A DNA stretch of 11,300 nucleotides from CAYVGO01 sp964450725 (GCA_964450725.1 CAYVGO010000064.1:1-11300); one strand, 5' to 3'; positions 1 to 7,590 are shown, numbered from the stretch's first letter. Made by a program: numbers and translations. The notes: generated by a model from the letters alone, not told the origin.

Positions 1-50
1 CAGTATCCCGTTTTATCTGCGCTCCATTTCAACCGTCACTTTTCAATTCT
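1..50. other. Downstream flank of the polyferredoxin gene
   Basis: Fifty bases beyond the polyferredoxin stop. No terminator hairpin and no gene start is visible on either strand; the segment is less AT-rich than other spacers here. Confidence 0.4.
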
Positions 51-1571
51 TTAAAATCCAAAATCTGTTACTTCCACTTTTTCGTCACTATATTCCTGTT
101 CAATCCTTAATAATTGATGCTCTTCTACTCCTGCAACATAAATTGCCGTTTGAGGTCTTACAGGGCAAATGTATTGACATCCGCCACATCCCAAACATTT
201 TTCAACGTTAATGTGCGGTATCCGTAAGTCATCTTTAAAATCTACCATGGTTACAGCTTGTGTCGGACAGTGTTCAGAACATGCTCCGCAATCCGTACCG
301 TCAGTGTTTACCACACATTTATCAATATCAAACCTCACTTGCCCGATTTGCAATCGATGTTTATCTTCTTTTTTTACTGTCTGCAAGGCATGTGTTGGAC
401 ATATTTCAGTACAAAGCGTACAGTTATAACCACAGTAACCTATGGCATAATCCATGACCGGTTGCATAATGCCCGACAAACCGTACTCTAAAAATGCAGG
501 TTTCAAGGTTTGCGAAGGACATTTGCTGATACATAAATGACAACCCGTACATCGGCTTTGAAATCGAGATAAAGAACCTGCTCCGGGAGGCATAATCGGC
601 GGCACATTATGACCTGTGGGCTCAGAAGTAGTACCGGCAAGAAGTTTTGACGAAGTGAACAGCGCGGCTAAACTGAGGGTTGTCCCCAAAAATTTTCGAC
701 GGGTTGGCGTAGCAGTTGCTGCCGAAGGTTGTTTGGGGGTATAAAATTTTTGTACGGTAATGGCATTCTGAGAACAAGCAGGAAAGCAGTCGAAACACAT
801 CACACATCGAGAATAATCAATCGTATGATTTTTTGTATCAATACATTCAGACTTGCAATGTTTTAGACATGCTTTACATCCATTACACAAATCTGTGTTG
901 ATTTTTATTTTAAACAGCGAAACTTTGGAGATTAATCCCAATAAAGTCCCTACAGGACAAATAACATTACAATACCAACGTCCGCGAAAAGCGGCTAAAA
1001 GCGTAAACAATAACAAATGTAACCCTGCAATAATAGCAGCAGCCATTGTGATACTTTTAAATGAAGTCGGATAAATGAAGTCCGGAAAAACAGGAACTAA
1101 AAGGTTATTAATACCCATCAATAACGGATGTAAGTTATTTTGAGCAATACGTCCGAAAATTCCATAAGGATCAAGGAATGTAACCACAGCATTAAATCCT
1201 AACCACCATGACAAACAAGTGATAATCAACAATCCGTAGCGTATCCAAGACTTCGGTTTTGTATAATGGTAACGATTACGTTTCTTACGTTTTTTAAATC
1301 GCTTGGCAGTCCAAGCAATCACATCTTGTAAAATCCCGGAAGGACAAAGTATGGAACAGTAAATTCTTCCGAATAAAAGTGTAATAACTATTAAAATAAT
1401 GATGGGTACCATCAGTGAGCCGATACACATTAATGCAGGAATAAATTGCAAATGCGTCAAGGCATGAAAAAAATGACTTTCTGTTTTAGCAACAGTGAAG
1501 TAAAGTAGAAATGAAATTAAAACCGCTACGGCAAGAGTTACCCGTAACGGTTTTAAGTATTTTTGCATCAT
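51..1571 (-). CDS. Membrane polyferredoxin, NapH-NapG-like fusion with internal Tat signal
   Basis: This is an integral-membrane iron-sulfur protein of 506 residues. The N-terminal half is NapH-like: hydrophobic segments lie near residues 10-28, 44-68, 110-130 and 173-195, with two CxxxCP motifs (72-77 and 201-206). A two-cluster ferredoxin follows, with Cys 229/232/235/239 and 256/259/262/266. At 291-296 a twin-arginine motif (RRKFLG) precedes a hydrophobic stretch to about 313. The C-terminal part then has four further Cys sets resembling NapG (341/344/347/351, 380/384/387/391, 419/428/431/435, 459/462/465/469). NapG and NapH normally are separate subunits that pass electrons from quinol to periplasmic nitrate reductase. 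Here they appear fused, with no napA, napB or napC in view. Inferred topology: first ferredoxin cytoplasmic, last four clusters periplasmic. Two adjacent ATG codons offer the start; it lies 8 nt after the DUF362 stop, so the genes are probably co-translated. The electron acceptor is unknown. Confidence 0.88.
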   Translation of the reverse strand: MMQKYLKPLRVTLAVAVLISFLLYFTVAKTESHFFHALTHLQFIPALMCIGSLMVPIIILIVITLLFGRIYCSILCPSGILQDVIAWTAKRFKKRKKRNRYHYTKPKSWIRYGLLIITCLSWWLGFNAVVTFLDPYGIFGRIAQNNLHPLLMGINNLLVPVFPDFIYPTSFKSITMAAAIIAGLHLLLFTLLAAFRGRWYCNVICPVGTLLGLISKVSLFKIKINTDLCNGCKACLKHCKSECIDTKNHTIDYSRCVMCFDCFPACSQNAITVQKFYTPKQPSAATATPTRRKFLGTTLSLAALFTSSKLLAGTTSEPTGHNVPPIMPPGAGSLSRFQSRCTGCHLCISKCPSQTLKPAFLEYGLSGIMQPVMDYAIGYCGYNCTLCTEICPTHALQTVKKEDKHRLQIGQVRFDIDKCVVNTDGTDCGACSEHCPTQAVTMVDFKDDLRIPHINVEKCLGCGGCQYICPVRPQTAIYVAGVEEHQLLRIEQEYSDEKVEVTDFGF

Positions 1572-1579
1572 GAAAAGTC

Positions 1580-2524
1580 TTATAATTTAATGCGTTTAAT
1601 ATTTAATTTGTCGATGTTTTTGGTTCCTATTCCCAATTCATCAGCATGACCAATATGTCCTACTTCACTTTCAGGAAGTTCTACTACCTGGTTGAAAAAT
1701 TTTAAAGCGGCAGCATCGGCAGCGACCATGTCTGTAGAAGCAATTAATGTTTTAAGCGTTACCACATCTTTGGTTGAAGTTCCTTGCGGCCCGTTGGTTT
1801 TCATCACTCTGTAAGCATCAACAATATTGAGTACGGGTTTTTTTTCCAAAGTACAACTGTCGGCAATACATTGCTGTAAGTTATTGGCATGAAAAAATCT
1901 TCTGTCCCACACAATACCCATCAAATTTTTCATTGCGCAGGTTAATTTTGCTCCGCCATGATTTTTTAATACGGGCACGTTAATCCACACATCACAGTCT
2001 AAAATCGCTTCATGAATTTTTGTAGATTTAAGTTTTACTCCTTGTGGTAATGCTACAGGTTTATAGTAGGATTCGTCATTGCCGGGTAACATTTTACCAC
2101 CGGCATTTTTTACCGCAGCCTCAATACCGCTGTTTTTATAGCACTGCTGCCAAGTATTGCAAGTGTGGTCAAACACCTGTACTTCTTTTGCTCCGGCTTC
2201 ATAGCAAAGTTTAATAATATGCTCTACGAGTTCAGGATTGGTGTTTGCGGCAAGTTCAGGAGTTTTATCCCAACCGATATTCGGTTTGATAACAACCGTT
2301 TGTCCTTTTTTGACAAACTTTTGAATACCGCCTAAGGCTTCAAATGCTTTATTTAGCATTACGGGGGGTTCTCCACCCATCACGGCAACTAAATCGGGAG
2401 TGGTGCTTTCTACAGCGGTTTTTCCTGTTTTGAGTGCTTGTGCAAGTCCGTTAAAAGTAAGGGTAGTGGCCACGGCAGTAGCACCACCTATGGCTGCTTT
2501 TTTAAAAAAATCTCTACGTTTCAT
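1580..2524 (-). CDS. Tat-exported DUF362 domain protein
   Basis: This is a 314-residue DUF362-family protein. The N-terminus carries a clear twin-arginine signal, RRDFF at residues 3-7, followed by a small-residue and hydrophobic stretch ending near AQA at 28-30, so it should be exported folded. The family core is visible as VVIKPNIGW (77-85), VPVLKNHG (183-190) and KLTCAMKNLMG (193-203). DUF362 proteins often occur beside or fused to ferredoxin domains, but this one has no CxxCxxC ferredoxin motif of its own. Their biochemical activity is not firmly established. The gene lies between the ECF-S-like membrane protein (55 nt upstream) and the polyferredoxin (8 nt downstream), which suggests a redox-related partner acting at the periplasmic face. 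Its substrate cannot be told from sequence. Confidence 0.88.
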   Translation of the reverse strand: MKRRDFFKKAAIGGATAVATTLTFNGLAQALKTGKTAVESTTPDLVAVMGGEPPVMLNKAFEALGGIQKFVKKGQTVVIKPNIGWDKTPELAANTNPELVEHIIKLCYEAGAKEVQVFDHTCNTWQQCYKNSGIEAAVKNAGGKMLPGNDESYYKPVALPQGVKLKSTKIHEAILDCDVWINVPVLKNHGGAKLTCAMKNLMGIVWDRRFFHANNLQQCIADSCTLEKKPVLNIVDAYRVMKTNGPQGTSTKDVVTLKTLIASTDMVAADAAALKFFNQVVELPESEVGHIGHADELGIGTKNIDKLNIKRIKL

Positions 2525-2579
2525 AATGGTGTAAAGTTTAATGATTAAAGAATTTCATACTACAGATTATTTCAGAAAA

Positions 2580-3098
2580 CTATCGACCATAGTTAGCCAA
2601 CAATTTAAGCAGGGCATATCCCCCAAAAAGTTGAATCAACATTCCGGGTATTCCAATTCTGAAATCTACAAATCCTTGTAAAAAACTCTGTAAAACTATC
2701 ATTTCAATCACAGATCCAATCACTTGGTAACCTAAAATTACAATGAGAAGATGTAATAAAGATATTTTGTGTGTTTTTTGTGATACGATAGCCGCAATAA
2801 TAACTAACAGTATTGATTTTGTAAGAATGAAAGGCAATACTGAAATCGGAGGCATTCCAAATAAGACATGGTTAATCAACGGAGATAAAACTGCTGTCAG
2901 GAGTCCAACCCTCCATCCGAATTTGTAGGTAGCAATAAGTGTAAAAAAATAAATTGGCAGTAAAACAGTTCCTCCCCAAGGAGTCAGATGACAAAGTTGA
3001 GGAAGTAGCAAATTGCCAATAGTAAAAATTAGAACAAAAAAGTAAGTAGATAATGTAGAAAATGGCACGTTGACTACTTTAAAAGCTGTAGATGTCAT
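2580..3098 (-). CDS. Small multi-pass membrane protein, ECF-transporter S-component-like
   Basis: This 172-residue, very hydrophobic protein has about five to six membrane segments (roughly 17-34, 44-60, 63-80, 86-106, 112-135, 148-168). The pattern HLTPWGG followed by LPIYFFTLIATYKFGW and LSPLINHVLFGMPP resembles S (substrate-capture) components of energy-coupling-factor vitamin transporters, and 172 residues is typical for those. No ATPase or T component is in the window, so if the call is right it would use an ECF module encoded elsewhere or act alone. It is the first gene of the leftward operon with DUF362 and the polyferredoxin, which hints that its ligand may be a cofactor for that redox system; that is inference. 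It could instead be an unrelated small membrane subunit. The ATG lies 40 nt from a perfect TAnnTTTG promoter element. Confidence 0.65.
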   Translation of the reverse strand: MTSTAFKVVNVPFSTLSTYFFVLIFTIGNLLLPQLCHLTPWGGTVLLPIYFFTLIATYKFGWRVGLLTAVLSPLINHVLFGMPPISVLPFILTKSILLVIIAAIVSQKTHKISLLHLLIVILGYQVIGSVIEMIVLQSFLQGFVDFRIGIPGMLIQLFGGYALLKLLANYGR

Positions 3099-3137
3099 AA
3101 TTATAAAATTTAAAGGTTTGTTATTTTATGTTTGGTG

Positions 3138-3145
3138 CAAATATA
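3138..3145 (-). promoter_or_regulatory. Bacteroidetes -7 element for the leftward redox operon
   Basis: Read on the minus strand, this is TATATTTG, a perfect match to the Bacteroidetes -7 consensus TAnnTTTG. It sits 40 nt upstream of the ECF-S-like start and predicts a short leader of about 30 nt. I see no convincing TTG (-33) element at the usual 19-20 nt distance, so strength is uncertain. Confidence 0.5.
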
Positions 3146-3315
3146 TAAAAATAATTCTACATTAATTATCAGTAGAGCCTCAAAATTATAGATTAAAGTT
3201 TTTTGAGTTACTTTTACTCATATTGCAAAAAAGCAAAAAAAGCCATTTTTAGTTAGCATATGTAGAATAATTTGGTAATTTGAAAAATTAGAAGTAAAAT
3301 TGAAAATGAAAATTA

Positions 3316-3345
3316 TTGAAAAGCCCAAAGAGTGATTCAATTTTG
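3316..3345 (+). promoter_or_regulatory. Putative promoter of the 36-residue-repeat protein
   Basis: TTG at 3316-3318, then 19 nt, then CAATTTTG at 3338-3345. This matches the Bacteroidetes layout (TTG near -33, TAnnTTTG near -7) with one mismatch, C for T, at the first position. It predicts a transcript start near 3351 and a leader of about 37 nt to the ATG at 3388. Confidence 0.45.
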
Positions 3346-3387
3346 TTCTCCAAAATAGAAAATAATACCAACTAATTGTTATATATT

Positions 3388-4794
3388 ATGAAAACAAATT
3401 TACAAGAGACTTGGGTACCAATGAAGTCCTTGTTGTTATTGACCTCATTCAAGAAATTTTGGTTTATTTCTTTATTACTCTCCTTTTTTTGGTGGAATGT
3501 GAAGGCACAAGTTATAGATTATGCAAGACTTAATCGGGAAGTTTTATTTACCTTTAATCATAACGAATGGATTGTAGGAGCAGAATATTTCACTAATCTT
3601 CAGTTTAAAAACAGTGGATTTGTAATGCAAACTTTTACTCAAAAAGATAAAGAGGGAAACGGACTATACACTTTTGTTTTTAATGGAGAGCGCGTTGCAA
3701 CTTCTACTTTGCCGATTGAAGTAAGTTATGCAGACCCATCCCAAAATAATGGTTACGCTATTCGTTATTTTGACGATAACAGTAATTATGTCAATATTGC
3801 TGGACAAAAAGAAGGAGGTTTTGATGATCTTTTTTTTATCAATGGTACAGAGGCTTTCTTCTATACATTGGCAGGCAAATGGTATCCCTATAATCTTAAC
3901 AAAGTAACGAAGAATCTAACATTTCCAAATGGTTGTATTACTAATAACGGAAAATATGCTTTCAGGTATAACAAAGATGACCAATGTTATGTCAATGTCA
4001 ACGGCACCTTAATGGGAAAATATTCATTTGCTTGGAACACCACCATTACTGAAAGCGAAAAATATGCATTTGGATACCGTAAGGATAAAGAATATTATGC
4101 CAACATCAACGGTAAAATAAAAGGAGCATATTCCGGTGTTTGGGATGTAACGATTACAGAAAGTGGAAAATATGCTTTTGGATATAATAAAAATGGAAAA
4201 TCGTTTGGCAACATCAACGGTAACATCATAGGTCCTTATTCAGACGTTTTAAGCATTAGCATTACAGAAAGTGGGAAATATGCCTTTGGATATAATAAAA
4301 ATGGGCAATATTATGTAAATATTAACGGCAATATTTTGGGACCTTATTCATCTATTTGGTATATAACCATCACAGACAACGGGAAATATGCTTTCAGGTA
4401 CCGTAAAAACGGAGAATATTATGTAAATATAAATAATACAATTATTAAAGGTCCTTATTCAGAACTTAAAGATTTAACCGTCGCCAATGATGGGAAATAT
4501 AGTTTTACGATCCTAAAAAATGGAAAATCGTTGATTGTAGATAATCAAGGGGAACATAGACCTACTAAAATTGACCAATATATTCGATGGTCTACAGAAC
4601 CTTCTAATATTGAATTAGAAGAAGGCAAAAATTCTTTTTATTCTGACTATCAGTATTCTTATGTTGTAATTGATGGTTTGAAAGCAGGCAAATCTTCTGC
4701 AATAGACGCTTGGTGGAATGCTGAAAAAGAATCCTTTGTTTGGCATTGTGTTGAAGGAAATGAATTGATTTCTTACGAATATTTTCCAAGATAA
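3388..4794 (+). CDS. Secreted protein with tandem 36-residue repeats
   Basis: This protein of about 468 residues is of unknown function. A hydrophobic signal segment precedes a likely cleavage after VKA (before QVIDYARL), so it should leave the cytoplasm by Sec. The core has repeats built on (G)KYAF-YxKNG-YxNINGxIxGPYS; the KYAF motif recurs at DNA positions 3952, 4060, 4168, 4276, 4384 and, as KYSF, 4495, i.e. every 36 residues with one step of 37. Degenerate copies appear upstream (about 3720-3900). The pattern suggests a beta-propeller or stacked beta-sheet fold, which is inference. The C-terminal 70 residues (SNIELEEGKNSFYSDYQYS onward) are non-repetitive and Trp/Tyr-rich. A TTG at 3376 extends the frame, but ATG 3388 fits the promoter; ATG 3421 gives a more normal signal-peptide length and is a real alternative. 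Its neighbours do not indicate a role. Confidence 0.8.
   Translation: MKTNLQETWVPMKSLLLLTSFKKFWFISLLLSFFWWNVKAQVIDYARLNREVLFTFNHNEWIVGAEYFTNLQFKNSGFVMQTFTQKDKEGNGLYTFVFNGERVATSTLPIEVSYADPSQNNGYAIRYFDDNSNYVNIAGQKEGGFDDLFFINGTEAFFYTLAGKWYPYNLNKVTKNLTFPNGCITNNGKYAFRYNKDDQCYVNVNGTLMGKYSFAWNTTITESEKYAFGYRKDKEYYANINGKIKGAYSGVWDVTITESGKYAFGYNKNGKSFGNINGNIIGPYSDVLSISITESGKYAFGYNKNGQYYVNINGNILGPYSSIWYITITDNGKYAFRYRKNGEYYVNINNTIIKGPYSELKDLTVANDGKYSFTILKNGKSLIVDNQGEHRPTKIDQYIRWSTEPSNIELEEGKNSFYSDYQYSYVVIDGLKAGKSSAIDAWWNAEKESFVWHCVEGNELISYEYFPR
3916..4566 (+). repeat. Six tandem 108-bp coding repeats
   Basis: Six units encode 36-37 residues each inside the secreted protein. The third and fourth units are nearly identical at DNA level over about 40 nt (compare from 4162 and from 4270, exactly 108 bp apart), indicating recent duplication or gene conversion, while outer units are more diverged. 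Confidence 0.85.
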
Positions 4795-4816
4795 ATCAAA
4801 ACAGAAAAAGAAAATA

Positions 4817-4824
4817 TACCTTTG
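4817..4824 (+). promoter_or_regulatory. Bacteroidetes -7 element for the YitT-family gene
   Basis: TACCTTTG is a perfect TAnnTTTG match, placed 37 nt before the CTG at 4861. That spacing is close to that of the ECF-S-like gene (40 nt) and the repeat protein (43 nt), and supports translation starting near 4861 rather than at the distant ATG 5086. No clear -33 TTG is visible. Confidence 0.45.
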
Positions 4825-4860
4825 TATTTTGTTTTTAAATACACTCTTAATTTATAACAT

Positions 4861-5781
4861 CTGGCTTTTACTGCAAAAAATATCAGTTATCATCTACGCT
4901 CCTATTTTTTCATATCTATAGGATTATTCATCTTTGCTTTTGGGTGGATAGCCTTTGTTATTCCCAATAATATTGTTGGTGGAGGTGTCAGTGGAATTAG
5001 TGCTTTAATACTTTATGCTTCCGATATTCCTTTTGAATATTCTTATTTTATCATTAACGTACTTCTGGTTGCTTTAGGCGTTATAATGATTAGCAAGCAT
5101 TTTGGAATAAAGACTATTTATGCTATTGTTGTGGGTACACTCTTTTTTCATTATATACCCGACATGATTCCCGAGTGGTTAAAAAGTCAGGTAGCACAAG
5201 AAGGTAATATATTATTGTGGGTATTGGTCGGCGGTATTACGGAAGGTGTGGGTATTGCCATTACTTTTATGAATGGTGGAAATACTGGAGGAACAGATAT
5301 TATTGCATTAATTATCAGCAAATATAAACATATTAATCCCGGCAGGGTATTGCTTTATTGTGATATTTTAGTTGTTGCCGGTGCACTATTCTTAAAAGAT
5401 GCCAATATCATTTCTGTCTTATATGGATTAATTTTTGTTACAGTCTCAACCTATGTCATAGATTTGTTAATCTCAGGGTCAAAACGCTCACTACAGGTTA
5501 TGATATTTTCTAAACATTATCTTCAAATTGCTCAAGAAATCAGTACATCTTTAGGTAGAGGAATTACTGTAATCCATGCTACAGGATGGTATACACAAAC
5601 ACAAAAAAATGTATTACTCATTATCGTACGACAGTATGAAGTCAATGAAATTTATCGTATTGTTAAAGAAATTGATAAAGATGCATTCCTCTCTACTGCC
5701 GCAGTAGTTGGGGTTTTTGGAGAAGGATTTGACCCTATCAAAGACGGAAAGTTTAAAGTTCCTAAAAAAAATAGCCAATAA
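4861..5781 (+). CDS. YitT-family membrane protein (DUF161/DUF2179), non-ATG start
   Basis: This is a YitT-type integral membrane protein, about 306 residues if read from CTG 4861. The N-terminal membrane domain shows the family pattern GLFIFAFGWIAFVIPNN then IVGGGVSGISALILY and YFIINVLLVALG; further membrane segments follow, with GGNTGGTDIIALIISKY in the middle. The cytosolic C-terminus, from about LQVMIFSKHYLQIA to VFGEGFDPIKDG, is a DUF2179 domain. The family is widespread and its transported substrate, if any, is not established. The frame is open from the TAA at 4855-4857, yet contains no ATG, GTG or TTG before ATG 5086. Starting at 5086 would remove about 75 conserved residues and the first membrane helices. 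CTG 4861 is therefore the best start; a base error in the assembly or a truncated gene are the alternatives. Confidence 0.82.
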   Translation: MAFTAKNISYHLRSYFFISIGLFIFAFGWIAFVIPNNIVGGGVSGISALILYASDIPFEYSYFIINVLLVALGVIMISKHFGIKTIYAIVVGTLFFHYIPDMIPEWLKSQVAQEGNILLWVLVGGITEGVGIAITFMNGGNTGGTDIIALIISKYKHINPGRVLLYCDILVVAGALFLKDANIISVLYGLIFVTVSTYVIDLLISGSKRSLQVMIFSKHYLQIAQEISTSLGRGITVIHATGWYTQTQKNVLLIIVRQYEVNEIYRIVKEIDKDAFLSTAAVVGVFGEGFDPIKDGKFKVPKKNSQ

Positions 5782-5819
5782 AGATAATATTCATTTACAG
5801 TAATTTAAGTAAAAATTTA

Positions 5820-5850
5820 TTTGGTTTTTAATAGTTCTTGCTTACCTTTG
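5820..5850 (+). promoter_or_regulatory. Textbook Bacteroidetes promoter for the lipoprotein gene
   Basis: TTTG at 5820-5823, exactly 19 nt, then TACCTTTG at 5843-5850. Both elements and the spacing match the Bacteroidetes primary sigma-factor consensus (TTTG/TAnnTTTG). It predicts transcription from about 5856, leaving a leader of roughly 145 nt before ATG 6003. Confidence 0.7.
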
Positions 5851-5901
5851 TCGCAATATTTCATTTCAGGTCTTTATATCATCATTATGTTTGTTTGTTG
5901 A

Positions 5902-5976
5902 ATGTGTGAGGGAGTTAATAATAACTCTTGCATTTTATTGTGCTATCCGGTAATGACCAAAAATCAAATGTACTAA
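5902..5976 (+). CDS. Possible 24-codon leader ORF
   Basis: Within the long leader of the lipoprotein gene, an ATG opens a 24-codon frame (begins MCEGVNNNSC) ending with TAA 26 nt before ATG 6003. An even shorter ATG frame (MFVC, 5887-5901) ends just before it. There is no homology argument for either; chance ORFs of this size are common. Listed because position and leader length would suit translational control. Confidence 0.15.
   Translation: MCEGVNNNSCILLCYPVMTKNQMY
5912..5927 (+). promoter_or_regulatory. Small leader hairpin
   Basis: GAGTTA and TAACTC form a perfect 6-bp stem around an ATAA loop, extendable by G-U pairs. It lies in the untranslated leader of the lipoprotein gene. It is not followed by a T run, so it is not a terminator; regulatory function is speculative. 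Confidence 0.25.
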
Positions 5977-6002
5977 AACGGAAATCAAAAAATAATTTAT
6001 AT

Positions 6003-7559
6003 ATGAAAAAGAGAAGTTTATATCAAACAGTCTTTATTATTTCAGTAACACTGGTTCTTTCCGGTTGTACTGGATTGGTTCCCGAAGATGCCCAGCAAGG
6101 AGGATTAAGTCCAAAAGGGGCTTTAGGAATATTAGGTTTTACCAAAGACAATGAAGGTAATTATATTATCTTAGTAAAACAAAACAATTTATATGACAAT
6201 AGCGAGATGAGATTGTCTAAATGTGACGGTAGCGGAAAATTTGTGACTGATAACACACTATTAGGGGCTAATAGTAAGGATAATGGAGCAACAGCTAACG
6301 GAAATCCGGGTGGTGCAGGCTCCGGAAGATTGGCATACAATCCGGACAAAAATGAAATCGCAGTATTTACGTGCTACTCCGGTGCAGGGCATCAGTATTC
6401 TTATTATGGCATTGTAAGCAATGACAATGCTACTTTTGGAAAGAGCATAAAGGTACACGGAGGACAAACGTTTTCACACTGCTTTGACCAAAGAACAGTG
6501 TACCACCAACCAACTAAACAATTTTATCAATTATCTCACGGAGATGCTTATCCAAGAACAATGGGTATGTATACAGCCAATACTGATAATAACAATAGTT
6601 TTTTTTGGAGATATATCGTACGTCCACCCAAGGCGAATGCCGGCTATGGAGGGAACGTTACTCACAGTCGTATTGGAGATCTCGCGGTATTTAACGATGG
6701 TAATGTAGCGGCTACGGTTGTAACTCCTTTTTATGATAATGATTTTATCAATAGTTTTCTTCCTAATGCTAAAAAACCTTGCTATGAACACAGAAATGAT
6801 GATGATGATATTAATCTTAAAATATGGAAAGCGGCCATTGATCAAAAGTATCCTAAAAATGTCTTACTCAACATTATTCCCTTTAAATCTCAAACCTTTG
6901 TTAAAGACGGCTCTATCGGAGTAACTCCCGATGCAATTAACTTATCCGGTTATCAGAAATCATCAAATATGGCTGCCGGTATTCCTAAGGTAGCAATCTT
7001 TGGCAATAAAGTATTGGTAGCGTGGTTGAGTTATCAAAACTACAATTATGATCACGCCGGAGATTTAGATTATACAGTTTTTTGTATTTATGATATTACA
7101 ACAAGCACCATTACCAAAAGAGATTCCGTTCCGGGAGCAAAACTTTTCCACACAGTATCTATTTTAGCAGATCCTAATAATGCAGGTAAAGCAAAGTGGA
7201 TTACACCCAATGAAACAGAATTAGTATATCATGAGTTAGATGTCAATACTTTTGAAGCAGCAGGCTTTGATGCAGCTTACAAAACAAAGCCGATTGCCTT
7301 AAATATTAACAATGCAAAAACGGCCAAGCCAACTGCCAACAAATCATCCGGGCAACTTGGTCCATTAGGTTGGTATGGCTCAAATCCTGAAATAGATTAT
7401 GTTATCAACAGTGACGGCAGTATGGATATTTTGTGGTTGAATACTAATGATGCCAGTAAAATGTATGGTAAAAGTTTTTATCCTTTATTTGTAACCTCTA
7501 TTGATGCTAAAGGAGATTTCAGCAAAATAACTAACATTCCTGTAAGAGCCTCCAAATAA
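6003..7559 (+). CDS. Large lipoprotein of unknown function
   Basis: This is a 518-residue predicted lipoprotein. The N-terminus is a type II signal peptide: MKKR, a hydrophobic stretch, and lipobox LSGC with the lipidated Cys at residue 22. ATG 6003 is preferred over a TTG that extends the frame to 5928, because it places the lipobox at the normal distance. The mature part is soluble, rich in Asn, Gly and Asp, with repeated short beta-like stretches (RIGDLAVFNDGNVAATVVT, IPKVAIFGNKVLVAWLSY, IDYVINSDGSMDILWLN) that hint at a beta-propeller. There is an acidic NDDDD run at 265-269. I recognise no catalytic motif and no family. It is followed 31 nt later by an outer-membrane barrel gene, so the two are probably one transcript and may form a cell-surface pair. 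Being in Bacteroidetes, it could be surface exposed, but I see no clear export signal after the Cys. Confidence 0.8.
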   Translation: MKKRSLYQTVFIISVTLVLSGCTGLVPEDAQQGGLSPKGALGILGFTKDNEGNYIILVKQNNLYDNSEMRLSKCDGSGKFVTDNTLLGANSKDNGATANGNPGGAGSGRLAYNPDKNEIAVFTCYSGAGHQYSYYGIVSNDNATFGKSIKVHGGQTFSHCFDQRTVYHQPTKQFYQLSHGDAYPRTMGMYTANTDNNNSFFWRYIVRPPKANAGYGGNVTHSRIGDLAVFNDGNVAATVVTPFYDNDFINSFLPNAKKPCYEHRNDDDDINLKIWKAAIDQKYPKNVLLNIIPFKSQTFVKDGSIGVTPDAINLSGYQKSSNMAAGIPKVAIFGNKVLVAWLSYQNYNYDHAGDLDYTVFCIYDITTSTITKRDSVPGAKLFHTVSILADPNNAGKAKWITPNETELVYHELDVNTFEAAGFDAAYKTKPIALNINNAKTAKPTANKSSGQLGPLGWYGSNPEIDYVINSDGSMDILWLNTNDASKMYGKSFYPLFVTSIDAKGDFSKITNIPVRASK

Positions 7560-7590
7560 CAATTTGATTACATAATTTAATAAAAGTCTT

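Larger units (their letters stand above)
3099..3375. other. Divergent intergenic region
   Basis: This AT-rich spacer of about 280 bp separates the leftward redox operon from the rightward repeat protein. It holds one promoter-like element for each direction (3138-3145 minus; 3316-3345 plus) and a small inverted repeat TGAGT/ACTCA (3204-3208 and 3216-3220) that could be a regulator site, though 5 bp arms are weak evidence. No coding potential was noticed. Confidence 0.6.

Noticed and set aside
211..491. Cys-rich plus-strand open frames across the polyferredoxin gene
   Set aside because: They are antisense shadows; the Cys content reflects the Cys codons and base composition of the opposite strand.
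3376..3387. TTG start at 3376 for the repeat protein
   Set aside because: An ATG four codons later fits the promoter and needs no rare start; the four extra residues add nothing.
3916..4566. Regular 108-bp repeats as a possible CRISPR or other DNA array
   Set aside because: The units keep a single open frame and encode a repeated protein motif, with no invariant repeat/unique spacer pattern.
5928..6002. TTG start at 5928 adding 25 residues to the lipoprotein
   Set aside because: It would put a basic 25-residue tail before an otherwise normal type II signal peptide; ATG 6003 fits the lipobox distance.
6531..6845. 104-codon minus-strand open frame inside the lipoprotein gene
   Set aside because: Ile/Ser-rich shadow of the plus-strand gene, with no start context or recognisable protein features.
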